From assembly GCF_014529535.1 (NCBI RefSeq), contig NW_023503374.1:4836001-4900000 (forward strand): a stretch of DNA of 64,000 bases, read 5' to 3'. The translations under genes were made by a program, and so were the position numbers. Below, piece after piece: positions 12,507 to 25,019 of this stretch. Within the stretch, counting starts at the first letter, position 1. Each line of letters begins with the position of its first letter. This stretch comes from Bradysia coprophila (taxonomy: Eukaryota > Arthropoda > Insecta > Diptera > Sciaridae). Below the pieces are notes generated by a model. That model was not told the origin of the DNA. It saw nothing but the letters and a program-made list of their open reading frames with translations, and did no database searches.

Positions 12507-13496
12507 AGCCGCCACAGTAGGGGGGTCCAGAATCGTATGGGAAAATAAAAGTTTCGAGAAAGTTGGCGGACCCCGGGGAAAACGAACCTATATGACCCAC
12601 TGATAAAAAATATATATGGGGCCGATGCGATCCGAGTTGGTTTATGGGTCGCGCAATGACGAAATATGTGAAAAACCACGAAAATGAGGGTTAATGAAAA
12701 ATTGAACGTAACTAACAGATGCTGAGGTCACTTCTTAAGGTGAGTTGGATTATTTCACTTCAGAATAATCCAAAGAGACCGATTTAATGATTTGTAAGTG
12801 CATTCGCAGTCATAGATTCGTAATCTGTTCACTCAGTCTTTGGGTTCTTCCAAAACATTTATGGGATGTGCATCGGATATATTCATGTCTAACGAGAGCT
12901 TATGACATAAGCTTTCATTGCAAAAAGAAATTTTTTCGAAAACAATTTTTTGAAGCTATATAGAAATCGATTTTGGTGCAAAAATGTCAGGGTCGTGAAC
13001 TCAGGCAATTTTCAAATGACTGTTACGTCAAGACACCAACTTGAAACTTATTGTGTGTGGGCTCGTTAGAAAGCCACTATCATTATCTTTACAACGACAC
13101 CTAACACTTAATTTAAATAGTGACCTCGCCTGACTTTGTATTACTTGGAAATTATATGTCGATTTTTGTCTATATCGATATTGTTAGGTGTGCCCAGACG
13201 ATATAAAAATTCCAAAAAGTGGAACCAACGCATTTTTGTTGCTTTTGCATCTAATCTAAGTTGTCTGGACCAAAAAAGTTTGATATTGTCGTTAAAAAAA
13301 AATTCTCATACAAAGTAATGGAAAAAATGTATGGAAAATTTCAGTGTTTTTTCACACATTTCGTCCTTGAGCGACCCATAAACCAACTCGGATCGCATCG
13401 GCCCCATATACAATTTTTATCAGGAGGCCATAAAGGTTTATTTTCCCAGGGGTCCGCCAACTTCCTCGACACTTTTATTTTTTGGACCCCCTACGC
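12507..13496. mobile_element. Long-TIR foldback element with 10-bp direct repeats
   Basis: The two ends are diverged inverted repeats of about 200 bp. Both contain a GGGGTCC block, a GTTGGCGGACCCC-like block, and the GATGCGATCCGAGTTGG block at about 12623 with its reverse at 13389. The decamer CACAGTTGTC lies immediately outside each end (12497-12506 and 13497-13506). Long TIRs with a 9-10-bp target duplication fit a MULE or foldback type element. It is nested in the 12295-15605 element. Open frames across the right arm are repeat-derived. Confidence 0.7.
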
Positions 13497-13828
13497 CACA
13501 GTTGTCGGGGTTTTTGTACTAATTGTAGATGTTTGGGTGTTCTATAAAGTCATCAGTCAATCTAGATTATTTTATTTGAGGAACAACGAGAAGTTTGCAA
13601 TTTCGAAACATTTACCAAAATTTCACAATCTCGTTGTGAAGGATTCACTAACTAGAGAGGAAAAAATTATTTGGTTTGAATTATATTCTGCGCTGATGTT
13701 TTTAAGATTCGTCATATTTAGAATACGAAATGGAATTTGGAGCTGGCTTACTACGGGACAGTAGGGGTGATCTTTAAAATGATTAACATCCTTGACATAG
13801 TTAATTTGTCACTGAGACTTGAGGCAGT

Positions 13829-14033
13829 CAATGAAAGTAAATAGATAGGTATGGCCAAACGTTCAAATTTGTTCTAGCCGGAGCACATACGGATTTGCAT
13901 GGCGCCACCTCAAACGAACTCATTTCTAGTGCAAATTTCCACTAGAAATGAGTTCGTTTGAGGTGGTGCCATGCAAATCCGTATGTGCTCCGACTTGTAT
14001 GGACTGGCCATACCTACTTATCTACTTTCATTG
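13829..14033. mobile_element. MITE, family 3, full copy with 8-bp TSD
   Basis: A 205-bp element begins CAATGAAAGTAAATAGATAG and ends with the reverse complement, with near-perfect arms of about 95 bp. GAGGCAGT flanks it exactly on both sides (13821-13828 and 14034-14041). A partial copy, one end only, lies at 56827-56883. Non-coding. Confidence 0.88.
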
Positions 14034-15609
14034 GAGGCAGTAGTGAATCATTAATATTTAAGAATAACTTTCATGTCAGTTGATATAGTCGTTTTCGAAA
14101 AAGTAAATTCAAGATATAACATCGGAGCTGAAAGGCCCTTTCAATAAAAACGGAAGTGGGAGTCGTTAATAGGGTCTTAAGAATAAATGACAGAGATTTG
14201 AACAAGTTTAAATACAATAAATACGTCAGTTTTCCGATTGGTTTTCAGATTGAAAACTCAATTATTACAGATACTACAGATCTCCTGACCATAAAATGGT
14301 AAAAAACATAAAATTGACCTCTTTCGTTTAATGCTATAAGACATAAAGACAATGTAGACATTAAATCTAGACGGATTAGGAAATCACTAAAAATTGTAAC
14401 TCTTTTTCAACTCTTAACGTGTGCAATTTTTTTGCAACTTCTTTCAATGATTTCCTCTCGGTCTAGAAATACCGCACGAAGTATTTAAATCCCTGATTGC
14501 TAAAGGTTGCTGGTTGCTAAGTGATGGAGATAATAAGCCTGACCGAGTTATTAGATTTTGATTAGTTATCATTTGTCATGTAGAATTAGCGGTTGACTGG
14601 AAAGTTTAGCTTATGATTCTGGAGTTTCTAGTTAAATGAATTTCGAGTGAGTTCACCTTGCACGGTGATTATGGACAAAGTTGCGATTTAATGAAATTGT
14701 GTTTAGTTGGTCATTATTTTAAACTAAAAAATTGTTCTACTTTATGCCTCAAAAATGCAACGATTTTTTTCGGAAAATTAGTTTAAACAACGGAACGGAC
14801 AGCCGAATATAAAAAGCCAGAAGTGGCGGTTCTATATTTCCGCTTCATTTTAACAATCGATATTTTGCTGACATGTGCCTAAATGAAAATTTTGCGCAAT
14901 ATAGCAGTAGATGTAAAAATTGTCAATCCGAGGCGAAGCCGAGTCCAGTTTAGGCACAAGTTAGCAACAAGATTTTATGTACAGGAGTGGGATAGTGGGA
15001 TCTTCATTTTTCGAAACGTCATATATGAACATCCATTTACGCACTACTTTGATCGCACTACTGTACAAAAAATCTCATATAAAAATGACTTTGCCCCAGT
15101 ACTTCTTGCGACAGAGCACCTCAGACATACGCTTAATTGTCGCGGCTGATCAAGCACCGCGGGTCTTGGTCTTTCTTTACTAACAAAATCGTTTCGTCAG
15201 TACTCATTATGTGATTTTAGATAGAATTCTATTTATTATTGATTGAAGAAGTCTAAAAGACTGACATTAGTATTTAGATAACGTGAAATATCGAGATGCG
15301 GGTCTAGTTCGCTATTCACTACAAGGTATTTTCTTCATTGGAGAGAAAAAAGGACTCGATGGTTTCAATCCACTTTGAGATCACAACAAATATTTTCAGG
15401 AAATCGTCCACCACTATCAAACCATTTATTTTATTTACCCATTAAATCGAGAAGAGAGTTTTGAAGTGTAATTTAGAATTAACGTAAAATCGGGAAAAAT
15501 AAGGAAAATCGGAAAAATTCAGGAAAATAAGGAAAAATAGGGAAAATTGGGAAAATCAGGAAAATGAGGAAAATCTGGAAAACGTTTTCCCTAAAATAGT
15601 CCCTGACTC

Positions 15610-18600
15610 ATATACAGTACAGAACTATTTGGATTGAAATTATTGGATCTTATAATTCCTTCCCTGTATGTTTATTTCCAGTTTGGGAATTTCCTGCTTC
15701 ATTTTTCTTGTCAGACATCAGAATTCTACGTAATCGTTTCTGGAAATTGTGCGAAAGTCTGTAAGCTGAGCTGGTCCTTTTTTCTTATAAAAATGCAAAA
15801 GACTTTTCTGGAATCACCCGAATTTTCAGTATGGCCAGTTCAGCACTGAATGGAACAGTCACTACTCCACTACTACTCATAGTGGGCTCTATAATTTGCC
15901 TTCGAGGAACAGATTTTTAACTCGTAAGAATAGAAATGTCCAAAGATGGACATACAAGGAGACAAAAGTGAAATTCAATATGTTTTTTAATTTGGGAGTT
16001 GTTGTGGTTTGTAATTGATTCCACAAGAATTTCGTTGAACAAATGAAAATCTAGATGTCATGCCGGATTTGACTTTCCTCCACCTGTCAACCAATATTCG
16101 TTAAAACCCATACAATACGAAGCCCTAGCTCATAAAGTCCCTAGATCTGAGATTTCAACAGTCAAACATATAAAGTATCTGAGTACTATCCCACAAATAA
16201 TTTACCAATGAAGAATGTAAGATCTGAATATGGACATCGTTTTAAATGCTTTAAATTGCCACTTTCCCGCAACTCCCTCAGTCACACACTTGGAAAATAT
16301 AACTTGAGAAATTCCCTACGGTGTTCACAAAGTGCATCCATATGCAGTTGTGTTAGTTCTGATGAATGGCATCGTATTTTACTCTATAAAACTTCATTGC
16401 TTATTTTTGAACTGCGAATAATAAAAATTTAATCACATTTTTCCATCTGATTACATTTTGTTATTGCTACCACTCGTCCTTGATAACTAAAATCGTCTAT
16501 ATTATAAAGCTACCTACATGTTTATGACTGCTGAACGAAGTACCTAGCATAATGAATTGATTCTGTTGTTTGAGTTCTGACGAAAAGTGAAAAGTGTTCT
16601 GTTAGCAGCCCAATTATTTTTTACAAATATCTTTCTACGTATTCCACACCTCGCTATACACGTTATATGGTTATTGATTCCGTGTACATCTTAAAAATCG
16701 TCTAAGAATCAATTGTCTTTCCAGAGAATGGCCGATAATAGATAGTACAAATATGAAGCGTTTTCGCATATCTTTGTAACCGTGTCACGATAAGCAAACT
16801 TTAAAAACTTAAAGACAAATAATTCTTGATAGCGCATGCTGCTTTAAGACTTGTTCGTTCTTGGGTTTTTCTTTTTTATCGTAACACAAAGAACAGCGTA
16901 CAATTGCTGTGTCGGGGAATTTTTATATTTCACAAAGTGAACAAGAAATTCTAAATACTCAATACTCAGTGCCGCATCTAGCATATTCAGCATACTGGAC
17001 CATTTAGCTATTTAGCACCCCTCCTTCTTCACCAGCATAATTATGCAAATTGTGATCTTTTTCCTTTGCCCTCGATCATATTCCAGCGCCCTGGACCACT
17101 GTCCCTTGGGTCTCTATGAAGATGCGGCACTGTGAATACAAAATTATTCTGTGCACTGTGAATTACCACTGGCAACTTGTTGATTCGTTATTTTTAGAAA
17201 TGTATTGACATTTTGGCTACAAATAACTTAAGTTGGATTTGGACAAGAATAGCACGTGAGAAGCACAAACGCAATTTTACTGTGCAGCAAAACTCATGTG
17301 TATCTCGTTGAATAGCTATAAAATCTTTGGTCATAACTTAAACCGAAATAATGTTGTCAAGGTTCTGTGATAAGGTTGAGACAATACGAATACAAGAACA
17401 TAGGAGGAAGGTGAATGAAAACTTTGTAGGTTTTACAGTCAATTACGAAACGAGTTTATGTCTGAAACATCGTAAAACAATGTGTCAAGTATGTTGAATA
17501 TGAATAGAATACCCTAAGACAGAAAGGTAGTAAAAAGCTGAATTAAAATTGGTTTGTATGCAGAGCTTCGGTAGACTCAATGGACACATTGTAACATCGG
17601 AATCGAGACGCAAAGTCTAGCTTGGAAATGAGTGATTGTAAGAGCATTAATAATCTTCACATACAACTTAATTTTCAGTCTCTCGTATGTATCTACAGAC
17701 TAGGGTTCTACTCTATTGGTTCAGTACCATTCAGACTGAACATTTCAACAATAAATAGTCAAAGGGAAGAATGTAAGAAAAAGATTTTCTCGAACTTCGG
17801 AGAACAATCCGTTATCGATTTCCACTTCCGCAAGTTAATAAACAAGTCAGGTTCATGTTTGTGTACTGCTTACGGCTATTTACTTCAATTCACGACTTCA
17901 GACGATAGTAATTTGTGTTTATGAACACGTGTACATGGCAAACCCAGGTGTAGTGTTTGTTTTGACGGCAAATATAGAACTTATAAATATAAAAACGAAC
18001 GAATGAGCCATATGTGTGATAAAATGGGTAGTAAATAATTATACTAGCTAAACCAACCCGAACACGAAGTCAATCAGTCGATCGTTTTGCTCCATTAAAA
18101 TTGGAATTCGAAATAATTGTATTTGATTGAAGTGATTGTTCTATTTGCACCGTCATTAAAGTGGAATATGAATAAAGGATGTGCTCAGTCATTTGCTTGA
18201 GTAGCTTTCGTTGAATATGTAAGCAGATTCTGTATAGGTAAACAGCGAAAAGCTTTTACGTAAACCGAGCTGTTTGGTTTGAAAAATTAGGAACCCGTTT
18301 TTAAATTATTTGTATTTTTAACGTCTTCTTTTGCTGTTATTGTGAAAGTTGAAAGCACCTCAAACTCGCAGTACATTCATGGAATGTCATAATAATGTTT
18401 AATTGTTGATTTCGGAGGAACTTTCCACTGTCGATAAAATTCGGATGTAATTAAATCCGAATAAAAAGGCTCGGTCTTTTGTTTTCAAAGTTTTCAGCGA
18501 AAACAATTTTAAAAGTTGGTTGTAAAGAGTAAAAAACTCGTAACAAGGTTATTAACTCGCTTGTAACGATACAAAGAACGACAATAACAAAAAAAAAACA

Positions 18601-19940
18601 ACCAAATGTGTACGCTGGCGGTAATAACACACCAAAAAAATGGTACTGTGTTCGACGGTACAGACATCAGATTTTGATTGACAACAAGCATTCAACGTGA
18701 TTGTTGGTTTTTTTTCTTCTTAAATTCTCAAATTCTCAATTCGAAGTATGTTTGCGTTCTTGACCATTTACAATTGAATGTAAACCCAAAACTTGAATAT
18801 GCACGAATATAACATAATGAAATGCAGGTATCTACTAATGAGGAGTCTGAAAATCGCCTATTAACTTAAAATACACTTCGATGAAATAAAATATAAAAAT
18901 TCAACGACTAAAAAGGCCACATGATTTCAAGGTAGTCACAATCCGAAATAAATGTATGGTTAGCATCCAACAACAGTTTATTTTGTATTAATTTTCAAAA
19001 TAATTATAATAATCAACTTTAATACAAACCACTTTGGCGTGTGTATTTAACGCTTGAACTCAAAACTCTGAACAATTTTTTTCTCTAGCAATTAATTAAA
19101 CTGTCAATTTTAGTATTGGCAATTTCTTAAGTCTCTCACATTAGCTAAATATTGTTTTTTTTTTCGAGCACTGAACATAGACACAAAATGTAGATATGAA
19201 AAAAAGCGTCCGCTGAATGTTTTTGTCTTTCTTTATTTTGAAATTGCAAAAATATTTTTTCGCATAATTTAATTTAATTAATTTTGCCACTCTACCGAAT
19301 CACCGTGTTACCGATCACTGACTATCGGAATAAAATATTTTGTTCTCATGAAATGCCCCCGAAAAACTTGTTGTTGGTTTTGCTAACAATATGAAATGTT
19401 TGTGGTGGGAGTTAATCATTAATTTCAGCTCTAATATTAACAGAACAAGGTATCTGCTACTTCAATTTTTGCAGTGTTGTCAATAATACCCGTGTGGTTG
19501 GGTTGGACTTTATGATTTATTTATTTTCATTCGATAGATTGAGTTCGAGTTTGCTTTTGTTTTGCTTTTGAGTGTGAAAGGTATCTCTTTAACCCCATTT
19601 TAAGGATAAATCAAATAACTGAAGGCTCTCTGGCAACCTTTTTTGCGCTATTGAGAGTAGTGGATTATTTGTTGCAAAGCCTACATTAGGGCGTTTTTTA
19701 AGTACTGGATTTTCGAAGAAAAAAAAAAGATTTTTGTGACAGTTTGACCACCTAGTTTATGTAAACCTAGGCAAACTGTTGATTTTTTCAGAATTGACCA
19801 GTTCCAGAAACAAACCTATTTTCTAATACATTTGTGGTGGTCATTGTCGTCTTACATTTTACAAAAAAGATTTTTCCTAAAAGATATCAGCAAAAATACA
19901 ATACGAAACCTCTTAAGTGTCCCTTATGCCTCTTCTCTTA
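15610..19940. other. Long non-coding stretch
   Basis: AT-rich with scattered short open frames. None has a recognised domain or splice-supported continuation. I saw no clear transposon ends and no RNA gene. Confidence 0.45.
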
Positions 19941-19942
19941 AG

Positions 19943-20860
19943 TAAGGTCCCTGACCGTGATTTGTGGTATTGTGATTTTTTTTTTACTTTTTGCGTCATT
20001 TTCTTCGAATCCTTTAATATCCAGGAGAGTGGCTAACTTTATTGTGAAGATTGAACATTTGGTTTCGTAGAGAAACTGTTGCACAACACTTAAATTTCCA
20101 CATTTGCAAAGGTTTCTCCAAGTGTGAAGAATAAGTTATCATCCACAAACAAATTTTTCCCTTAAAAATAACACATTTTTGCATGCTTTAATGGTTTTAC
20201 TTTTTCAAAAAAAGATTTTGGTTCAGAGAAATAATCAAAAAACGAATATTTTTGCGCACAAATGTAGGCTGGAAAATTGCCAAGGGGTGAGCGCTCTTAA
20301 TCAATAATTAATAAATAATTGAAAAATTTCGTTCAGACGAATCTACACATGGCTAAATTCTTGCCTACATTTTGGGGCAAAATTATTGTTATTTTGATGA
20401 TAATTTTAGACTCGCATCCTTTTTCGAAAAAGTACGACCATCGTTTGGTGTTAAAAATTTAAATGTTTGTGGTGATGTAAACTCAGTCCGAGAAAACTCA
20501 ATATTTCACTAAAATTGACACATATTTTGAGACTGCGAGCCCAAAATTATCATCAAAATAATAATAATTTTGCCCCAAAATGTAGGCAACAATTCATCCA
20601 TGTTTAGATTCGTCTTAATTGAGTGCGATATTTTAATTGGATCGAGGTTTGCGTTATTGTGTCCGTGATTTGTGGTATTTTATATGAAGTTCAATAGAGA
20701 CCGATATTTGGAGGTATTCCAAAACGTTATAGGAATTATACCGCAAATCAAGGTCCAAGAGAATCGTGATTTGCTGCGGTATAATTCATTTTACATGTAA
20801 ATTTACATTGGCAAATCATGGTCAGGTTTTTGCGTACGCAAATAACAGCCAGGGACCTTA
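19943..20860. mobile_element. Inverted-repeat element, TAAGGTCCCTG ends
   Basis: The left end is TAAGGTCCCTGAC and the right end CAGGGACCTTA. The word GTGATTTGTGGTATT occurs inside at about 19961 and 20668. The interior is non-coding and contains the inverted repeat at 20336-20615. No clean target duplication was seen, so it is either old or the boundaries are slightly off. Confidence 0.5.
20336..20615. mobile_element. MITE with ~80-bp inverted arms
   Basis: The left arm starts AGACGAATCTACACATGG and contains TTGCCTACATTTTGGGGCAA. The right arm is its reverse complement with a few changes, ending AGATTCGTCT. The loop is about 110 bp and non-coding. It lies inside the TAAGGTCCCTG element. Confidence 0.7.
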
Positions 20861-20900
20861 ATCTAAGAGATTGTTGGAGAAAACATTTAATGAGTCAATC

Positions 20901-21028
20901 AGTGCCTGTATTTGCGAAAATATTTTCACGAGTTTTCTCAAATTTTTTTGGGAAAATTCACGAAAATTTGAGAAAATCGTGAAAGTTTGAGAAAATTTGT
21001 CAAAATATTTTCGCGAATATAGGCACAG
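20901..21028. mobile_element. Short inverted-repeat element
   Basis: GTGCCTGTATTTGCGAAAAT at the left faces its reverse complement, ending ATAGGCAC, at the right. The middle is a run of imperfect GAAAATT-type palindromes. GTCAAT occurs just outside each end, a possible short target duplication. Non-coding. Confidence 0.5.
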
Positions 21029-21061
21029 GTGTCAATTGAGAATAAAAGCGCTCAGGCACCA

Positions 21062-21103
21062 TTCTCTCTCTCTCTATCTATCTATCTCTCTATCTCTCTT
21101 TCA
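21062..21103. repeat. TC/TATC microsatellite
   Basis: Simple repeat of TC and TATC units. No further function is indicated. Confidence 0.85.
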
Positions 21104-21904
21104 GTATAAAGCTGAAAATTCGCACATTCTTCCTTCATATGTCTCATATGATTTTCCATGAATCTTATGATCACCTCAATTTATGGAATGTAATTGGAAA
21201 ACCATGATAATGATGTTGGTAGACTGTTCTGTGAATTGATTTTACACTCGATTAGCATAGCTAATTAGAATACAATGTCAGTAGACACTAATTTGAGGGC
21301 TGTTCGATTATAATATTCCTTGAACGATTTGATAGTTTGAAGAGTATGTAGAGAATAAATTAAACCTAAGCATTTAATGGATAATAGACTTAATCGATGG
21401 AGATGCTAATAACTTGATGAAATCAATGCAAGTGGAAAGTACCATTGCCACCATAATGATTATCAAACCTTCATTTACAGTCATTGATGCCGTTCCAGGT
21501 GATTAGATAGTGCAATGAAATAATTGCGAGAAATCAAAGGAATGTATGCATCAATACATCAAGAGCAAATTAACGTTTAACAACAGACGTCAAACATCAT
21601 CAGTATAATCTTTCTCTGTAACTTCTATTAACCAAAACATCAACATCAAATCTTTTACTTCATCAGTTTTGACATTCATTTTTGCTATATAAAAACGAAT
21701 TGTTCAGAGTTTATCGTTTATTTTATGTTCACCGCCGATGACAGATAATAGAAATACCAAACATTTAGTATGGGAAGAGGCAGTCGACACGAATTTCGAA
21801 TTTGACACAAAATTTTTTGAATTTTTATTCGGAAAACGGAATTATGCTTCGGTGAAAAACGCGGTTTCTTTGAAACCCGCTTTGCCTATAAGCTTTTTTT
21901 ACTA

Positions 21905-22038
21905 CAGTTTTAACATTCAAAAGTATCGACATATTATACATTTCTTGTTTCTCCAACTTCTCTCATTTCTCCATAACGAGAGAAGTAAGCAAAATAAGAA
22001 ATGTATAACATGTCGATACTTTTGAATGTCAAAAACTG
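21905..22038. mobile_element. Tc1/mariner-type MITE
   Basis: A 134-bp palindromic element begins CAGTTTTAACATTCAAAAGT and ends with the reverse complement (with small indels) in ACTG. It is flanked by TA on both sides. TA duplication with a CAGT terminus is characteristic of Tc1/mariner derivatives. The open frame that runs through it is not a gene. Confidence 0.75.
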
Positions 22039-22414
22039 TATTAACGAATTACTGTAACTGATATAGATCTCTTCAGTTGACGAAACTAATGACAGTACCT
22101 AGTTCACTTTGTATATGTTGTGTGCTTACTAAATTACAGCCAACCTCACAAAAGCGGAATATTTTTTAAATTCTGAGAAATTCAACCTAAAATTTATCAT
22201 TTTTCGGAACAATTTAGTGATTTCATTGTGCTTAGCTTGAAATATAACCATTTCTTGGTTACTTCAAATTGTTCAAGTAACTTTTTAGTCAGAATTTTCA
22301 GTTTACTCGTTTTCGCAACAAAGAATTCAAATATTACCCCGTTTCGTGAAGTTTGCTGTTAGTTAGTTAGCATACAAAATTTGGCATGCGATCACACTGC
22401 CAGTAGTCAAAATC

Positions 22415-22678
22415 AAGGTAAATATAGTGAGGAGGCAATGCCATATACAACCGAATCAGATGTGCAGTGGCACGAAAGTTTGCTATAAACGCCATCTATC
22501 ACTGTCTTTAAAATAACAAAATTGCTTAGAAACCTGGGCCATCTGTTTTGTGATAGGCACAACATTTTGTGAAACACAAGTAAATCTTAGTCAACCATTT
22601 TAAAAAAAGATGTCAGTGGCAACGAACTATTGTGCTAGGCCGCCTGAATGGCATTACCTCCGCGCATATATTTACCTT
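22415..22678. mobile_element. MITE, family 1, copy 2
   Basis: Second copy of the element at 1001-1268, with the same AAGGTAAATATA terminal repeats and an almost identical interior (a 4-bp deletion near the right end and a few substitutions). The high similarity suggests fairly recent activity of this family. Confidence 0.8.
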
Positions 22679-22679
22679 C

Positions 22680-24940
22680 GTCAAAATTCTTGTATACTAC
22701 ATTTCCAGTACATTTCGCCATAAAACTACTACGTCAGCGTATTATTTTTTGTGATAACTTCACGGCTGTGACATTTCATGGATACTTTACCACAGTTATT
22801 TATATCACCTGAAAATAAGTCTGAACAGTCATCAGTTTTGCCTCTGTGTGTAACGAAATGAAAACGAAGACAAAACGGATGACTCTGAGCCTGAGGCCAC
22901 CTTTAAGCGCAAAGAATGACGTACTGACAAAAATTGTGGCCCATCAACAGGTTGTGCAACATAGAGAAACTAAATGATCAAAACCGCTACAATGTCGGTT
23001 CTTCCACCTTCCTATTGGTTCACATACATAACGAGATAATCTCAATCTATTGTAGCCTCGGCTTCGGTAAAAAGGTGTTTACAAATGTTATTATACACGC
23101 GTCTTCGCATAGTCGGCAAATTAAATAATTATTTCGCGGCTATAAAACAATTTTGCCTATTAATTTATTCATGGCTTCGTATGTATTCGCATTGTTATTC
23201 AAAAACTTTGTCTATATAATTTTCATCCCATTTATTATAAATGAAACCATGTATAATGGTGACAAGACATCACCTATTAACACAACATTAGTTTGGTCTT
23301 AACAATATATGAATGCCAATATCGATAAGAATGTGCAAAGAATGTCGATCTCATTTATTACACACGTGTGTGAGTATATTATATATGTTTCAAATAATAA
23401 AAATGTGATCGTAATTGACGTCATTTCTTTGCACACCTTTGTACAGCCGTAGGTAGCTTTGAGGTAATTTAATATGAAAAGTTATAATCTACCGGTAAGC
23501 ATATTGTCATTGAGTAATTTCACATCGAATTAACAATGTGCTGGATGATGCAGTCAGTTAATTATAAATAATTATTAATTTTATGTTTTACGGAGATGCA
23601 CCATCACAAAACCAACTTATATGACTCGATGAATATTTTGTTTACGTAAAATATATTAGAAAAATAAATTAACCTCAAACGAGCACACAGCTCTACCAGA
23701 TCTAACTGCATCAATAGAAAAAAACTAATCATTAAACTGGAAATGCGTGGTTAAATACTATCGTCACCAAGATGTCTATCTTGTTGTCGATGTTTTATTA
23801 TTTCTTGTCTATCAATTGAAGCAATACAGTTCTGTTGAGAAAAGACACTCTGAACGACAATTGCAAAATAAAAATGAACTTCTCGAGAGTAATAAACTAA
23901 GTTCTTGTATTGTCGGCACCTTTTTCCATATGACTGAATTACATCCAGCCAATTGCTCAAATGCATCATAATGCTTGGCTTAAATAAGCTAAATAAAAAA
24001 TGTAAAAAAATGCTCATCAACAGACACAATAAAATGTTACTGTACAAAGCATTATCCTAATTTAATTCGATAAATTACTAGAGCGACTGATTTTGTTAGT
24101 CAACATGATGTGAAATGAACATAGAACTTGCAAATCGGAATATATCATTTGATGGATGCAGGCGACCCTTACGTTTTCTAGAAAATGAATGAATACCTTT
24201 AATATTACAACAATTTTTATGCATCAATTGTCTTTATATAGTTGTCTCTCAGAAATTGAATAATAAAATAAAATGTTAGAGAACGAGTATCTTGTGTTGA
24301 AGATTGGCACCGAGAATAAAATTCTTTAAAAATCTGAAAATTTATAGAGCTTTTAAGAAATCGAATTCTGAATAATGCTGCAGATGCATCTACATCCAGA
24401 AGCACACTTGCTTCTAAGTCTCTCATAGATCATCCACGGCTTATTGACAAAATAAAGTTTTAGAGCGTAACGACTGAAGTTAACAAAGTTAAACTTGCAT
24501 TGAAAGATCTGAAGTGCCAGATGAATCAACTTTTCAGATTGACTGGGTTTGCAGGACTTGCAATGAAAATTTTATTTTTAAATTTAATACTTCATGCAGC
24601 GTCAATACCTTCACTGTGAGTGTGGTGAGATACATATTCTCGCCAGGTCACAGGTGTTTAACGTAAAAATTTGGCTTAGACTTAAAATATTGGGCTTTAT
24701 GATGGAATTTATGATGAAAAATGAGACGCACAACTGATAGCTCTTTCTAAATGCAGTATAGACAGTTGCATACACAAATTCATCGTAGGTTGGGTTACAT
24801 CAAATAAGTCATTCAGTGTGTACACCGTTGCAGGCACCAAACCAACCGCAACTATAGTTATACCCACATTATGACACTTGAGTGAACTGTAGAACGTTAC
24901 CAATGCGATATACTCGGTAGAAAAGTTCTATGTGAAATTT
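22680..24940. other. Non-coding stretch
   Basis: AT-rich; no gene, RNA gene or transposon end could be supported. Confidence 0.4.
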
Positions 24941-24947
24941 TGTCTTA

Positions 24948-25014
24948 CTCAGGAATTGATACCATAACATTTTGGTGGAAGACCACTACGTAACCACTGA
25001 GCCATCCTGTCCTT
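24948..25014 (-). repeat. tRNA-like segment, probable SINE head
   Basis: On the minus strand, TGGCTCAGTGG fits the Pol III A-box consensus. It is followed after about 35 bases by GGTATCAATTCC, close to a B box. The arms do not fold into a full tRNA with intact acceptor and anticodon stems. I therefore read it as a tRNA-derived SINE remnant rather than a tRNA gene. Confidence 0.5.
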
Positions 25015-25019
25015 AGTTA

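Larger units (their letters stand above)
12295..15605. mobile_element. 3.3-kb DNA element with hAT-like ends, non-autonomous
   Basis: The ends are inverted repeats: CAGGGACTATTTTAGGG at the left and CCCTAAAATAGTCCCTG at the right. Inside each end is an array of short GGAAAA(T)A-type units (12310-12425 and 15490-15590). A CAGGG terminus and subterminal repeats are typical of hAT elements. The flanking octamers (AGTATATA and CTCATATA) match only partly. The interior has no recognisable transposase. It holds a foldback element (12507-13496) and a MITE (13829-14033), so this is an old element that has itself been a target. Confidence 0.65.

Noticed and set aside
13261-13764. 167-codon plus-strand open frame
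   Set aside because: Much of it runs through the right inverted arm of the foldback element at 12507-13496, and the rest has no family features or splice support.
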